Assembly (NCBI RefSeq): GCF_902491285.1 | Contig: NZ_CABUHK010000047.1 | Location: 1 to 45,338, forward strand | Direction of reading: 5' to 3' | Source of the DNA: an uncultured Bacteroides sp. | GTDB lineage: Bacteria; Bacteroidota; Bacteroidia; Bacteroidales; Bacteroidaceae | DNA: 45,338 nucleotides | Shown: positions 1 to 9,500 of the stretch, one piece after another | Position numbering within the stretch: position 1 is the stretch's first letter | How the letters are laid out: the number at the start of each line of letters is the position of its first letter | Made by a program: the position numbers and the translations under genes | The notes under the pieces: generated by a model | Told to the model about the DNA's origin: nothing | The model's database searches: none | The model's input: only the letters and a program-made list of their open reading frames with translations

Positions 1-369
1 AAAAAAATAAGAAAATGCTGTCATCTGTCACATGGTTAGATGCAAGTGCTTGATAATGCATGAGTTATTATGTGATAGCATGATGTGATAGCAGTGTGAC
101 GACAACTGTTGCTGTCACATTGTGTATGCTTACGGGAAAAGAATTGTTTCCTTATTTGAAACCATAGTTTCAACGGTGAGAAACCATAGTTTCAGCAGTG
201 GGAAACTGTAGTTTCAAAGGCTTGAAACTTTAGTTTCTATTGCTTGAAACTCTTGTTTCCGAAGCATGAAACTCCCTGTTTCATACGGTGAAACCAAAAG
301 TTTCAAGGCATGGAACCATTGGTTTCGCCGTATGAATCAATTATCTCATAGGCAAGAGCAGGGTAGGAA
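1..369. other. Gene-free region left of the mannan PUL
   Basis: No convincing reading frame lies here. The stretch follows the 3' end of the leftward GH125 gene and is cut by the window edge. It holds a 10-bp direct repeat, TGTGATAGCA, at 71-80 and 84-93, an imperfect hairpin at 95-119 (TGTGAC and GTCACA outer arms, CAAC and GTTG inner arms), and the phased palindrome array at 136-326 described separately. No U-rich terminator is evident next to the GH125 stop. Confidence 0.7.
136..326. repeat. Nine-unit 22-bp phased GAAAC-N(4-6)-GTTTC palindrome array
   Basis: Units begin at 136, 158, 180, 202, 224, 246, 268, 290 and 312, exactly 22 bp apart. Each is GAAAC, a 4- or 5-base variable centre, then GTTTC. 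The inter-unit bases (7-8 nt) also vary. The first unit (136-150, GAAAA left arm) and last unit (312-326, GGAACC left arm) are degenerate. Only the two five-base arms are constant, so this is a series of mini-palindromes rather than a simple tandem repeat. As RNA each would be a 5-bp stem with a small loop. The period is not a multiple of three, so it does not encode a repeat protein. Function unknown; phased protein binding or an mRNA 3'-end structure for the GH125 operon are possible. Confidence 0.9.
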
Positions 370-1815
370 CTACCGGATACTGTTCAATAAGTCCACTTTT
401 CCTTCGTTGACAAGTTTCAGGATTAACTCCCCGAACAGTGTATTCTGCCATGCAAACCAGGAGCGGGTGAAGTTTTTCGGGTCATTTTTATGGAAGGACT
501 CGTGCATGAAACCTGTTCCGGCATCCGTGTCCATCAGCATTTTGATGCAAGTCTTGATTTCCGCATCGTTCTGGCTGGTGAACGCTTTCATCATAATGCT
601 CATCGGCCAAATCATGTCATATCCGATATGCGGGCCACCGATACCCTCTCCGGCAGTACCTTTGAAGAAGTAAGGATTATCCTCACTCCATACGAATTTG
701 CGGGTATTCTGATAAATCGGGTCGTTCACTTTTACGTCTCCCAGATAAGGCAAGGCGATAAGGCTCGGCACATTGGCATCATCCATTAACAGTTGATTAC
801 CGAAACCATCCACCTCGAAAGCATAGATTTTACCATATTTCGGGTGATTGTAAATTGCATACTTTTTCAGGGCCTTTTCCACTTCGTCTGCAAGAACTGT
901 GCATTCTTTGGCTAAATCCGGCTTTTTATTGACCGTAGTCAGAATCTCGGCAGCTTTGCGAAGAGAAGTGACAGCGAAGAAGTTGGACGGAACAAGGAAC
1001 TGGAAAGTTGTGGCATCGTCGGAAGGGCGGAAAGCGGAAGCAATCAGCCCGACAGGCTTCACAGGATTACCCCAGCCGTCGTTTGTCATTGTGTCGAGCG
1101 CACGTTCCGTTTTGCGTTGGAAGCGATAAGGACCTTTGGCGTCGTCCTTGCGTTGCTGCTCCTTGAACGTTTTCAGTACGTTGGCGATGGCTGCGAGCCA
1201 TTCGTCGGAAAATACACTGGCGTCTCCCGTCGTTTTCCAGTAATGATAAGCCAGACGGATAGGATAGCAGAGCGAGTCGATTTCCCATTTGCGCTCATGC
1301 AGTTCGGGCTTCATGGCAGTGAGGTCGCTCATCCATTCGCCTCCTTCGGAGTTCATATTGAAGGCATTGGCGTACGGGTCGATGTTGATACACTTGAACT
1401 GGCGGTTGATGACGCCGGCGAGCATCTTTTTCAGTTCCGGATCTTTGTTGGCAAGTTGCACATAAGGCCATACTTGTGCACCGGAGTCGCGAAGCCACAT
1501 GGCATGAATATCGCCCGTATAAACAAATGTATCGTCCTTGCCGTCGAAATGGACGGTCGTGTCCAGCGTGTTCGGGAAACAGTTCTCGAACATCCACGCC
1601 AGCCGGGCGTTAGTCAGCAGTTGCTTGATGTGCGCAATCTGTTGCTCTACGGCTTGCGAGACGAACAGGCGTTTCGCTGCTTCCGGGCGGTTCGTCCGAT
1701 AGTTGTTGACTTTGGTATTATCTTGTCGGATGATAAAATCACTGCTCTCCATAGCCTGTATGTTGGCTGTGCCCAAGAGTGCCATGGATAAGCAAAAGGC
1801 TTTAGTAATATTCAT
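370..1815 (-). CDS. GH125 exo-alpha-1,6-mannosidase
   Basis: Predicted secreted exo-acting enzyme that removes alpha-1,6-linked mannose from the non-reducing end of mannan fragments, probably in the periplasm. The 481-residue product has a signal peptide ending near residue 21 (NIQA) and the GH125 signature MWLRDSGAQVWPYV at 106-119. It also has RPSDDAT at 263-269 and MHESF at 437-441, carrying acidic residues of the kind this family uses as acid and base; Glu439 is the best candidate base. The ATG at 1815 was chosen because an upstream start at 1869 adds 18 residues that spoil the signal peptide and run into the GH76 gene. It is last in the leftward GH92-phosphatase-GH76-GH125 operon, 19 bp after GH76. 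It resembles BT3781 of B. thetaiotaomicron. Family assignment is confident. Confidence 0.95.
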   Translation of the reverse strand: MNITKAFCLSMALLGTANIQAMESSDFIIRQDNTKVNNYRTNRPEAAKRLFVSQAVEQQIAHIKQLLTNARLAWMFENCFPNTLDTTVHFDGKDDTFVYTGDIHAMWLRDSGAQVWPYVQLANKDPELKKMLAGVINRQFKCINIDPYANAFNMNSEGGEWMSDLTAMKPELHERKWEIDSLCYPIRLAYHYWKTTGDASVFSDEWLAAIANVLKTFKEQQRKDDAKGPYRFQRKTERALDTMTNDGWGNPVKPVGLIASAFRPSDDATTFQFLVPSNFFAVTSLRKAAEILTTVNKKPDLAKECTVLADEVEKALKKYAIYNHPKYGKIYAFEVDGFGNQLLMDDANVPSLIALPYLGDVKVNDPIYQNTRKFVWSEDNPYFFKGTAGEGIGGPHIGYDMIWPMSIMMKAFTSQNDAEIKTCIKMLMDTDAGTGFMHESFHKNDPKNFTRSWFAWQNTLFGELILKLVNEGKVDLLNSIR

Positions 1816-1834
1816 GGTAATAGTTTTTAATTGA

Positions 1835-2992
1835 TTAAATTTCGGCAAATAATTCGATGAGACAAGCATTGTCGAGCAGCCATTTATACTGCTCTTCGTT
1901 GTGTCCCGACCAATCCCGGCCTAATAGTCCGTTTTCGTCCCGGTAACTTTCCCAGGCATGCACGGCATTGTCTGCCATGGCATCGACATACGTCGGATTC
2001 TTGTCGACTTTATACAAGGCCTTCAGTCCTCTGAATAAAATCACGTTGAACCACGCCATGTCTTTATGCACCTTGACTGCCGGGTCTTTCTTGTCGGCTT
2101 TTGTACGGAAAAATGCGTCTGTTCCTGCGGCTGTCTGTTGTGCGTCGCGCAAGTACTGTTCGTCCCCTGTTTCCTCGTAAAGCAATACGCCCGCTTGAAT
2201 CATCTGTCCGCTGTTGTAGGCATATTTGTCTTTGGAGATGTCTCCTTTCAGGTTGATATTGTCCCAGTAAAGGTGGTCGTCAGGGTCGCACAGATGCTTT
2301 TTCGTCCAGGCATAAGTCTCTTTCGCCTTTTCCAGATACCTGGCGTCTTTTGTCAGCCGGTACAGTTTGACACCGAGCACTGTCGACGGGGCGTTGGAAC
2401 AAGTATGCTTCGCCTCTTTCTGCTGTTCGCACCAGAAGATGCCTCCCCCCATTTCATCGCTCCATCCGCTGTAAATATATTGATACAGTGCGACGGCTTT
2501 CTTCAAATAAGCAGGCTTGTGCGTCAATTGGTAGTAGTCGCAGTAATCCAGTGCAATCCAGATGTTGTCGTCATAATAACGTCCGTGCTGCCCATACTTG
2601 GCAGGATACGACTGGTAGCAGGCTGGCAGGCGGCTTTCGTCCCAATACTGCTCCATTCCCGGAAGAATCCGCTTTTCGAGTATCTTTTTGTACTTTTTAT
2701 TTCCCGTAGCTTTGTATAGCGCCACACAGCCCGACATCATCCCGGAATACGGCCATAGGAAAGACGCTTTCAGCGTTCCGTTCTGTTGCGTACCGCCTGC
2801 CAGATAAGTGATTTTCTGGTCGGGATTGACGGGATACGTTTCTGTCAGTAGCCCGTCATTTGTCTGATACAGATTCAAGACATTATATAGAATCGAGTCG
2901 GCAATAGAAAGATAGCGGGCATTTCCCGGAGTCTTTCCTACTGCGGAAGTAAGGCAAAATAATATACAGGCTGCAAAACATATATTTCTCAT
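1835..2992 (-). CDS. GH76 endo-alpha-1,6-mannanase, probably periplasmic
   Basis: Predicted endo-hydrolase of the alpha-1,6-mannan backbone. The 385-residue protein starts with a signal peptide (cleavage near residue 19, SAVG) and has no lipobox, so the periplasm is the likely site. The hallmark catalytic Asp pair of GH76 is Asp141-Asp142 in [12 protein letters not shown]. The fold should be an alpha/alpha barrel; aromatic and Gly-rich motifs ([28 protein letters not shown]) match. ATG 2992 gives a clean signal peptide, whereas a longer frame to 3079 adds 29 unsuitable residues. It lies 90 bp after the phosphatase-like gene and 19 bp before GH125. With the surface GH76 at 14044 it gives the locus one outer and one inner mannanase, as in known Bacteroides mannan PULs. 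Confidence 0.94.
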   Translation of the reverse strand: MRNICFAACILFCLTSAVGKTPGNARYLSIADSILYNVLNLYQTNDGLLTETYPVNPDQKITYLAGGTQQNGTLKASFLWPYSGMMSGCVALYKATGNKKYKKILEKRILPGMEQYWDESRLPACYQSYPAKYGQHGRYYDDNIWIALDYCDYYQLTHKPAYLKKAVALYQYIYSGWSDEMGGGIFWCEQQKEAKHTCSNAPSTVLGVKLYRLTKDARYLEKAKETYAWTKKHLCDPDDHLYWDNINLKGDISKDKYAYNSGQMIQAGVLLYEETGDEQYLRDAQQTAAGTDAFFRTKADKKDPAVKVHKDMAWFNVILFRGLKALYKVDKNPTYVDAMADNAVHAWESYRDENGLLGRDWSGHNEEQYKWLLDNACLIELFAEI

Positions 2993-3082
2993 AGGAGTAT
3001 CGGAGTTGGGAATTGAAACTTTCAGGTTATTAGTGAAAAGTGTCAGCCGAATGACGGATAGACGGCACACGGCTGACAAATA

Positions 3083-4033
3083 TTATTTCTGTTGCCGCTC
3101 GTCAAACTCCAGTTCCACCTTCACGGGAAAATGGTCGGAAGGCGTGCGTGCCTGGTAAGCCTTGATGTCGATTTCTTCCGGACAGTCGTTCGCCTGTTTC
3201 TTCTCGCCGTTTCCTACGATGCTGCGGTATGTATCCGTCAGTACGCCGTATCTTTTCACGTGGAAAGACGGCGACACGAACACATGGTCGATACGGCTTT
3301 CCGTAAAGCTGTCCGGGTCGAAGTCATTGAACGTACCGTTGATGGCATAGCGGAAATCACACTTCTCGTAAGAGTCGCACAATACCCCTTTGCTCACGAA
3401 AGCATCATACGACTGGTGAGTCTGGTCGACATTGAAATCCCCCGTCAGGATAGCCGGAAGGTCTTTGCCTTTGCCGAGTTCCTTCATCTTGTCCTGTACG
3501 AGGAATGCGCTTTCCACGCGTGCCTTCTTTCCTATGTGATCCATGTGCAGGTTGAAGAAAAGGAACTCGAAACCGGTGTCCTTGCATTTGAAATGTCCCC
3601 AACTGCAAATACGCGGCAGTACGGCATCCCAACCTTTGCTCGGCACGTCGGGAGTTTCCGACAACCAGAAATCGCCTTTCTCTATCACGTCGAACTTGTC
3701 CGTACGATAGAAAATAGCAGAATGTTCACCTTTCTCCTTGCCGTCGTCGCGGCCTACACCGATATAGTCATAGCCGGGCAATGCCTCTTTCATGTCCTTC
3801 AGTTGATGAATGAAGCACTCCTGCGTGCCGAAAATGTCGAAATCGTGGTATTGCACCATTTGGGCAATGACCGGATAACGTTGTCCCCAACCGTTTCCGT
3901 TGACGGAGTCGCTGCCGTTGGCGTTTCTCAGATTGTAGGAGGCAACGGTGATGGAAGTAGGCTGATAGTTACTTTGGCAACCGCAAAAGACTATCGCGAC
4001 AATAGCAATAAATAAAAGGCTTTTAAGTTTCAT
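3083..4033 (-). CDS. Endonuclease/exonuclease/phosphatase-fold lipoprotein, probable mannan-linked phosphatase
   Basis: A 316-residue metal-dependent phosphohydrolase of the EEP (DNase I-like) fold. The N-terminus looks like a lipoprotein signal ending at Cys19 (IVFCGC). Active-site motifs are in order: Asn34 (SYNLRN), Glu72 (GTQE), His163-Asp165 (NLHMDH), Asp199-Asn201 (GDFN), Asp249-His250 (RIDH) and Asp300-His301 (PSDHFP). It sits inside the mannanase operon, 52 bp after GH92 and 90 bp before GH76, and an equivalent gene occurs in the B. thetaiotaomicron yeast-mannan locus. Fungal mannans carry phosphomannose, so the inferred job is removing phosphate or phosphodiester groups that block mannosidases, rather than cutting nucleic acid. 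The substrate is inference; the fold is secure. Confidence 0.88.
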   Translation of the reverse strand: MKLKSLLFIAIVAIVFCGCQSNYQPTSITVASYNLRNANGSDSVNGNGWGQRYPVIAQMVQYHDFDIFGTQECFIHQLKDMKEALPGYDYIGVGRDDGKEKGEHSAIFYRTDKFDVIEKGDFWLSETPDVPSKGWDAVLPRICSWGHFKCKDTGFEFLFFNLHMDHIGKKARVESAFLVQDKMKELGKGKDLPAILTGDFNVDQTHQSYDAFVSKGVLCDSYEKCDFRYAINGTFNDFDPDSFTESRIDHVFVSPSFHVKRYGVLTDTYRSIVGNGEKKQANDCPEEIDIKAYQARTPSDHFPVKVELEFDERQQK

Positions 4034-4085
4034 GTTTTTATAGTTTGTTTGATAGATAATTCTCAGACTTCAAAAGTACGATATT

Positions 4086-6368
4086 TTATTCAAATGAAAG
4101 AGAGTAGGGAGCATCTTTTTCAGTGGTTCCCCGTTGTTTGTCGGGTACAGGGCTCATCCGGAATTGGATATTCGCGCCTCGCGTCAACTGGTCGTGTGTA
4201 AGATAATTGCGTGAGTACGGCTTTCCGTTCACTTTCATTTCCTTGATGTAGCAGTGGTCGGGCTGGTTGTTATCCGATTTGATAGTGACTGTTTTCCCGT
4301 TCTCCAGATGCAGTTTGGCTGATTTGAAGAGAGGAGAGCCTACGACATACTCGTCGGTTCCCGGACAAACAGTGTAGAAGCCTAAGGCGGAGAATACATA
4401 CCAGGCAGAAGTCTGACCGTTGTCCTCGTCACCGCAATAACCGTCCGGTGCGGCGGTATACAGCTTGTCCATTATTTCGCGTACCCGGTACTGGGTTTTC
4501 CAAGGCTCGCCGGAATAGTTGTAAAGATAAACCATGTGCTGAATCGGCTGGTTGCCGTGTGCATATTGTCCCATGTTCATCACCTGCATCTCGCGCATTT
4601 CGTGAATCATGCCGCGGCTTTCCATTCCCAGCTTGCCCGGAATTACGAATACGGAATCCATCATGGTATTGAATTCTTTCTTGCCGCCCATCAGGTCGAT
4701 AAGCCCTTGCGGGTCGTGGAATACACAGAAACTCCAGTGCCAACTGTTACCTTCGCAAAATTCGCCGCTCCAGTCTACCGCGTCGAAGTTGGGGTTGAAT
4801 ACACCTTTATCGTCCTTGCCCACCATCAGTTTGCGTTCCGGGTGATAGACATTCTTGTAGTTCTGTGCGCGCTTTTTATAAATCTCGATTTCGTCGGCCG
4901 GTTTACCCAGTTTCTTGCCTAATGCATAGATAGTCCAGTCGTTATAAGCGTATTCGAGGGTGCGGGCTACGTTCTGCCCGATTCCGATGTTGTTGGCTAC
5001 ATAGCCCAGTTGGTTGTAGGACTCATAACCGAGACGGCCGGAAGCAGTCCCGCGGAGATGCGCGTTCGTTCCGTGTTTCAACGCTTCCCAAAGAGTTTCG
5101 ATGTCATATCCGCGCAAACCTTTGATATAGGCGTCCGCTACAACGGAAGCCGAGTTGTTGCCTACCATGCAGTCGCGGTGTCCCGGTGTCGCCCATTCGG
5201 GCAGGAAGCCGCTTTCCTTGTAAGCGTTCACCAGTCCTTCCTGCATCTTCCGGTTCATTGACGGATACATCAGGTTGAGGAAAGGAAACAGACAGCGGAA
5301 TGTATCCCAGAATCCGGTGTCGGTAAACATATACCCCGGAAGTACTTTGCCGTTGTAAGGGCTGTAATGCATCACTTGTCCCTTCGCGTCTATTTCGTAG
5401 AAACTGCGCGGGAAGAGCATCGAACGGTACAGGCAGGAGTAGAACGTGCGCAGGTTGTCGATGTTGTCGTCTTCTATCTCTACCTTGCCCATTTCACGGT
5501 TCCATATGTTTCGTCCGCTGCTCACCAGTTGGTCGAAAGTCTTGTTGCCTAGCTCTTTCAGGTTCAGTTCCGCCTGTTCGGGGCTGATAAAAGAAGAGGC
5601 GACACGGGCGTGGACGATTTCTCCTTTTTTCGTGGCGAATCCGATGACAGCTCCCGTATGGTTCCCCTTCGCTTCCGTTTCATTAGGGAGAATCCTGTTT
5701 TCCGAAACGGTGGAAGTAAACGTAAACGGCTTGTCGAACTGCACTACAAAGTAGTTCTTGAAGTTTTCGGGCACACCGCCGCTGTTCTTTGTCGAATAGC
5801 CGATAATCTTGTTCTCTTCGGGAATCACTTTGATGTAAGAACCTTTGTCGAAGGCATCTAGGATGACATAGGAATTCTTCGTTTCGGGATACGTAAAGCG
5901 AAACATGGCTGCACGTTCGGTGGGAACGAGCTCGGTAGTCACGTCATGGTCGGCTAGATACACCTTGTAATAATAAGGCTTGGCGACTTCCGCCTTGTGA
6001 GAGAACCAACTGGCGCGCCGGTCCTGGTCGAATACCAGTCCGCCGGTAATGGGCATGATGGCAAACTGGCCGTAGTCGTTCATCCACGGGCTGGGTTGGT
6101 GCGTCTGCTTGAATCCCCGGATTTTGTCGGCATTGTACGTATATGCCCAGCCGTCTCCCATTTTACCGGTCTGCGGTGTCCAGAAATTCATTCCCCACGG
6201 CAGTGCCGTAGCCGGATACGTATTTCCGGTGGACAGTTCGAACTTGGATTGGGTGCCTACCAATGTGCTGACATAGTCCACCGGATTCTTTACGGCGGAA
6301 GATTGCAGGGTGTACAACACGGCACTTCCAAGAAATAACAAGTGTTTAAATGAAAAATGTGCTTTCAT
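4086..6368 (-). CDS. GH92 calcium-dependent alpha-mannosidase
   Basis: Predicted exo-alpha-mannosidase that trims mannan side chains. The 760-residue product has a signal peptide (about residues 1-23, ending SSA), an N-terminal beta-sandwich region beginning VGTQSKFELSTGNTYPAT, and a C-terminal alpha/alpha barrel. The GH92 signature GDEDNGQTSAWYVFSALGFY starts at 646; Asp647 and Asp649 align with the general-base pair known in the family, and Glu539 in CEGNSWHW is spaced like the catalytic acid. Linkage preference (alpha-1,2 or alpha-1,3) cannot be read from sequence. ATG 6368 is preferred; two codons upstream there is only TTG. This is the first gene of the leftward operon, divergent from the regulator at 6579. 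Confidence 0.95.
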   Translation of the reverse strand: MKAHFSFKHLLFLGSAVLYTLQSSAVKNPVDYVSTLVGTQSKFELSTGNTYPATALPWGMNFWTPQTGKMGDGWAYTYNADKIRGFKQTHQPSPWMNDYGQFAIMPITGGLVFDQDRRASWFSHKAEVAKPYYYKVYLADHDVTTELVPTERAAMFRFTYPETKNSYVILDAFDKGSYIKVIPEENKIIGYSTKNSGGVPENFKNYFVVQFDKPFTFTSTVSENRILPNETEAKGNHTGAVIGFATKKGEIVHARVASSFISPEQAELNLKELGNKTFDQLVSSGRNIWNREMGKVEIEDDNIDNLRTFYSCLYRSMLFPRSFYEIDAKGQVMHYSPYNGKVLPGYMFTDTGFWDTFRCLFPFLNLMYPSMNRKMQEGLVNAYKESGFLPEWATPGHRDCMVGNNSASVVADAYIKGLRGYDIETLWEALKHGTNAHLRGTASGRLGYESYNQLGYVANNIGIGQNVARTLEYAYNDWTIYALGKKLGKPADEIEIYKKRAQNYKNVYHPERKLMVGKDDKGVFNPNFDAVDWSGEFCEGNSWHWSFCVFHDPQGLIDLMGGKKEFNTMMDSVFVIPGKLGMESRGMIHEMREMQVMNMGQYAHGNQPIQHMVYLYNYSGEPWKTQYRVREIMDKLYTAAPDGYCGDEDNGQTSAWYVFSALGFYTVCPGTDEYVVGSPLFKSAKLHLENGKTVTIKSDNNQPDHCYIKEMKVNGKPYSRNYLTHDQLTRGANIQFRMSPVPDKQRGTTEKDAPYSLSFE

Positions 6369-6578
6369 GAACAAATGAATTTATTGATTTGATAATAATT
6401 TCTACGACGAAAATAGGGAGAAAAGGAATGTGCTTCCACGAATAGAAAAGCAAAAATGCCTGATGGCGCTAATGTTAACCATTATGGCGTGGAACTTAAC
6501 TTATATTCCTGCCAGAAAAAAGCACGAAATATTTTTTTGTTTACCTTTGCCATACATCAAATCTAAGAATGACACGCC
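6369..6578. promoter_or_regulatory. Divergent promoter region between GH92 operon and mannan regulator
   Basis: The 210-bp gap must drive both directions. On the plus strand TACCTTTG (6542-6549) matches the Bacteroides -7 box TAnnTTTG, 29 bp before the regulator start; no clear -33 TTTG is seen. On the minus strand only a weak TATTTTCG near 6410 is visible for the GH92 operon. CACGAATA at 6438-6445 is, on the minus strand, TATTCGTG, one base different from the TATCCGTG repeats upstream of the SusCD operon, and may be a half-site for the shared regulator. Confidence 0.5.
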
Positions 6579-9500
6579 ATGAATAGACAACCGTTTTTTA
6601 TCTTTGTTTTAATCCTTAATCTGTTGATACATACGGCTTCCGCCTATAACCTGAAGCAGATTGCAGATAAGGAATATATGTCTAACAGTTCGATTACATC
6701 TCTGTGCCAGGACGAACGCGGGCTGATGTGGATAGGTACTTGCGACGGACTGAATATATACGACGGACAGGAAATCGAAGAGTTTAAAACACGTGACAAG
6801 GAAGATTACTTATCCGGTAATCTAATTGACAATATTGTATATACCGGTGACGAAATTTACTGGATTCAAACCTACTACGGACTGAACCGGCTGGACAGGC
6901 GAACCAACACGATTACGCACTACAATGAGTTTCAGAAACTCTTCTTTATGAACAAGGATACCAATGGCAATCTGTTTATTATCCAGGACAGCAACTGCAT
7001 CTATTATTATCATAAGAAAGAGGGGGCTTTCAGGAAAATAAATATTACGGGTATTCCCATCTCGGACATCGTAGACTTTTTTATCGACGGCAACAACCGT
7101 ATGTGGGTAGTGATGAAAGGGTACAACCGTTGTTATGACATACAGCAGGAGTCCGCCTCGGGAGACATCACTTTGCTGCCGCAGAAAACCAGCCTGATTT
7201 ATCAGACTTCACTGATTTACTGCTTCAATGATGAGCAATCTCTTTATTACATCGACAAGGACTATAACTTCTACGCTTTCCATATCCCGACCAAAAAGAA
7301 TGAGTTTATCGCCAATCTGGGCAAAGAGATACAGGCACGCGGCAAAATTTCTTCCATTGTTCATTATCACGACAGCTTCTTTGTCGGTTTTCTGATGGAC
7401 GGCATTCTGTTATTGGAGAAGCAGAAGGGAACGAATACCTATCAGATTCAGCCGTTGCCTGTCAACAGTGGCGTGTTTTGTCTCAAGAAAGACCGTTTTC
7501 AGGATATTGTGTGGATAGGTACGGACGGACAAGGTGTTTATCTTTATTCCACCCCTCTCTATTCTATCAAATCAACGGTGCTCAGCAATTACAGCGAGAA
7601 GATAGAACGCCCCGTACGTGCCCTTTATCTTGATGAAGACCGTACTTTCTGGGTAGGCACAAAGGGAAACGGCATCTTGAAAATCTATGATTACGAGGTT
7701 GATAAGAGCATTTCCGACTGTCGTGCGGAGACGCTGACCACTTCCAACAGTGCATTGGGAAGCAACGCCGTCTATTGTTTTGCCAAAAGTCACCGGAATC
7801 TTCTTTGGATAGGCGATGAAGAAGGGCTGAGCTATTATTCGTACAAGGAAAAACGTGTCAGGAATATCCCTATCCGGGTAGCTAACGAAGACTTCAAATA
7901 TATACACGATATTTACGAAACGGCGGACTCCGAACTATGGCTGGCAAGTGTAGGAATGGGAGTCTTGAAAGCCCGTATTGCCGGAACACCGGATAATCCG
8001 GTCATCGTAGATGCCCAGCGTTATGTCATCAACGATGGCGAACTGGGCTCGAACTACTTCTTTACTATCTATGCGGAAGACGAATCCCGTCTGCTCTTTG
8101 GCAATAAAGGATATGGGGTGTTCCGCTTCAACAAGACAACGAACGGACTGGAGCCTGTATCTACTCATAAATATGAGAACATGACGCTGAACAATATTCT
8201 CGCCATCAGCAAGGATAGCAGTAACAATTATCTTTTCGGCACGAGCTACGGGCTGATAAAATATACCTCGGAGACTTCTTACCAACTTTTTAATGCGAAG
8301 AATGGCTTCCTGAACAACACGATTCATGCCATTCTCAAAAACTCATCCGATAACTTCTGGTTAAGTACCAACCTGGGACTAATTAACTTCGATACCCGCC
8401 GGAATGTATTCCGTTCGTATGGTTTCGGTGACGGGCTGAAAGTGGTGGAGTTCAGTGACGGAGCCGCTTACCGCGATCCTCGGACGGGTACATTGTTCTT
8501 CGGCGGCATCAACGGTTTTGTTGCCATCCGTGCGGACGGTCGTCCCGAACAGCTTTATACACCGCCCGTCTATTTTGATAAATTATCCATCTTTGGCGAA
8601 CAATATAACTTGGGCGAATTTCTCACCCGGAAAAAGGATACGGAGGTGCTGAACCTGCAGTACAATCAAAACTTCTTTTCTGTCTCCTTTGCTTCGGTGG
8701 ATTATCTGAATGGTAACAACTGCACCTATTTCTATAAGCTGAAAGGTTTGAGCGACCAATGGGTGAACAACGGTTCGGAGAGCGGAGTGTCTTTTACGAA
8801 TATGGCTCCCGGCGAATATACGCTGCTGGTGAAATACTATAATAGTGTCTTTGATAAAGAGAGTGATGTCTACTCTTTGGTCATCCGTATCGGCGACCCG
8901 TGGTATGCTTCCTGGTGGGCTTATCTGATTTATACCTTGTGCCTGCTTTTGCTGGCTGCCTTGCTGATACGTTCCTTTATCCTGCGCTCCAAACGCAAGA
9001 AGCAGGAATTGCTGAACGAAATAGAGAAACGTCATCAAAAGAATGTCTTTGAATCCAAACTCCGCTTCTTTACAAATATCGCTCATGAATTTTGCACGCC
9101 GTTGACTTTGATTTACGGCCCTTGCGGACGCATCCTTTCGTCCAACGGACTGAGCAAGTTTGTGGTAGACTACGTACAGATGATTCAGACCAATGCCGAG
9201 CGTCTGAATAACCTGATTCATGAACTGATTGAATTCCGCCGTATCGAGACGGGCAACAGGGAAGTGCGTATTGAAACGTTAAATGTATCGTCCATCGTAA
9301 AAGGAATAGCCAGAACCTTTGTCGAAATGGCGAAATCGAGAAATATTACTTTCCTGAGCAAGATTCCCGAACAGGTGATGTGGAACTCGGACAAAGGCTT
9401 CCTGAATACAATCATTATCAATCTGATTTCGAATGCATTCAAATATACTCCCGACGGGCAAAGCATTAAGATTGAAGTGGATACGGCTGAGGAAGGTGTA

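Noticed and set aside
136..326. The GAAAC/GTTTC array as a CRISPR array
   Set aside because: Conserved parts are only five bases each, the period is 22 bp, and no cas gene is present; repeats and spacers do not fit CRISPR sizes.
266..789. Plus-strand open frames over the start of the window and GH125
   Set aside because: They read antisense through the palindromes and the GH125 gene, have no signal or domain, and overlap a confident gene.
3092..4015. A 307-residue plus-strand open frame opposite the phosphatase-like gene
   Set aside because: It is the antisense shadow of a protein with all EEP motifs and shows no recognisable motif itself.
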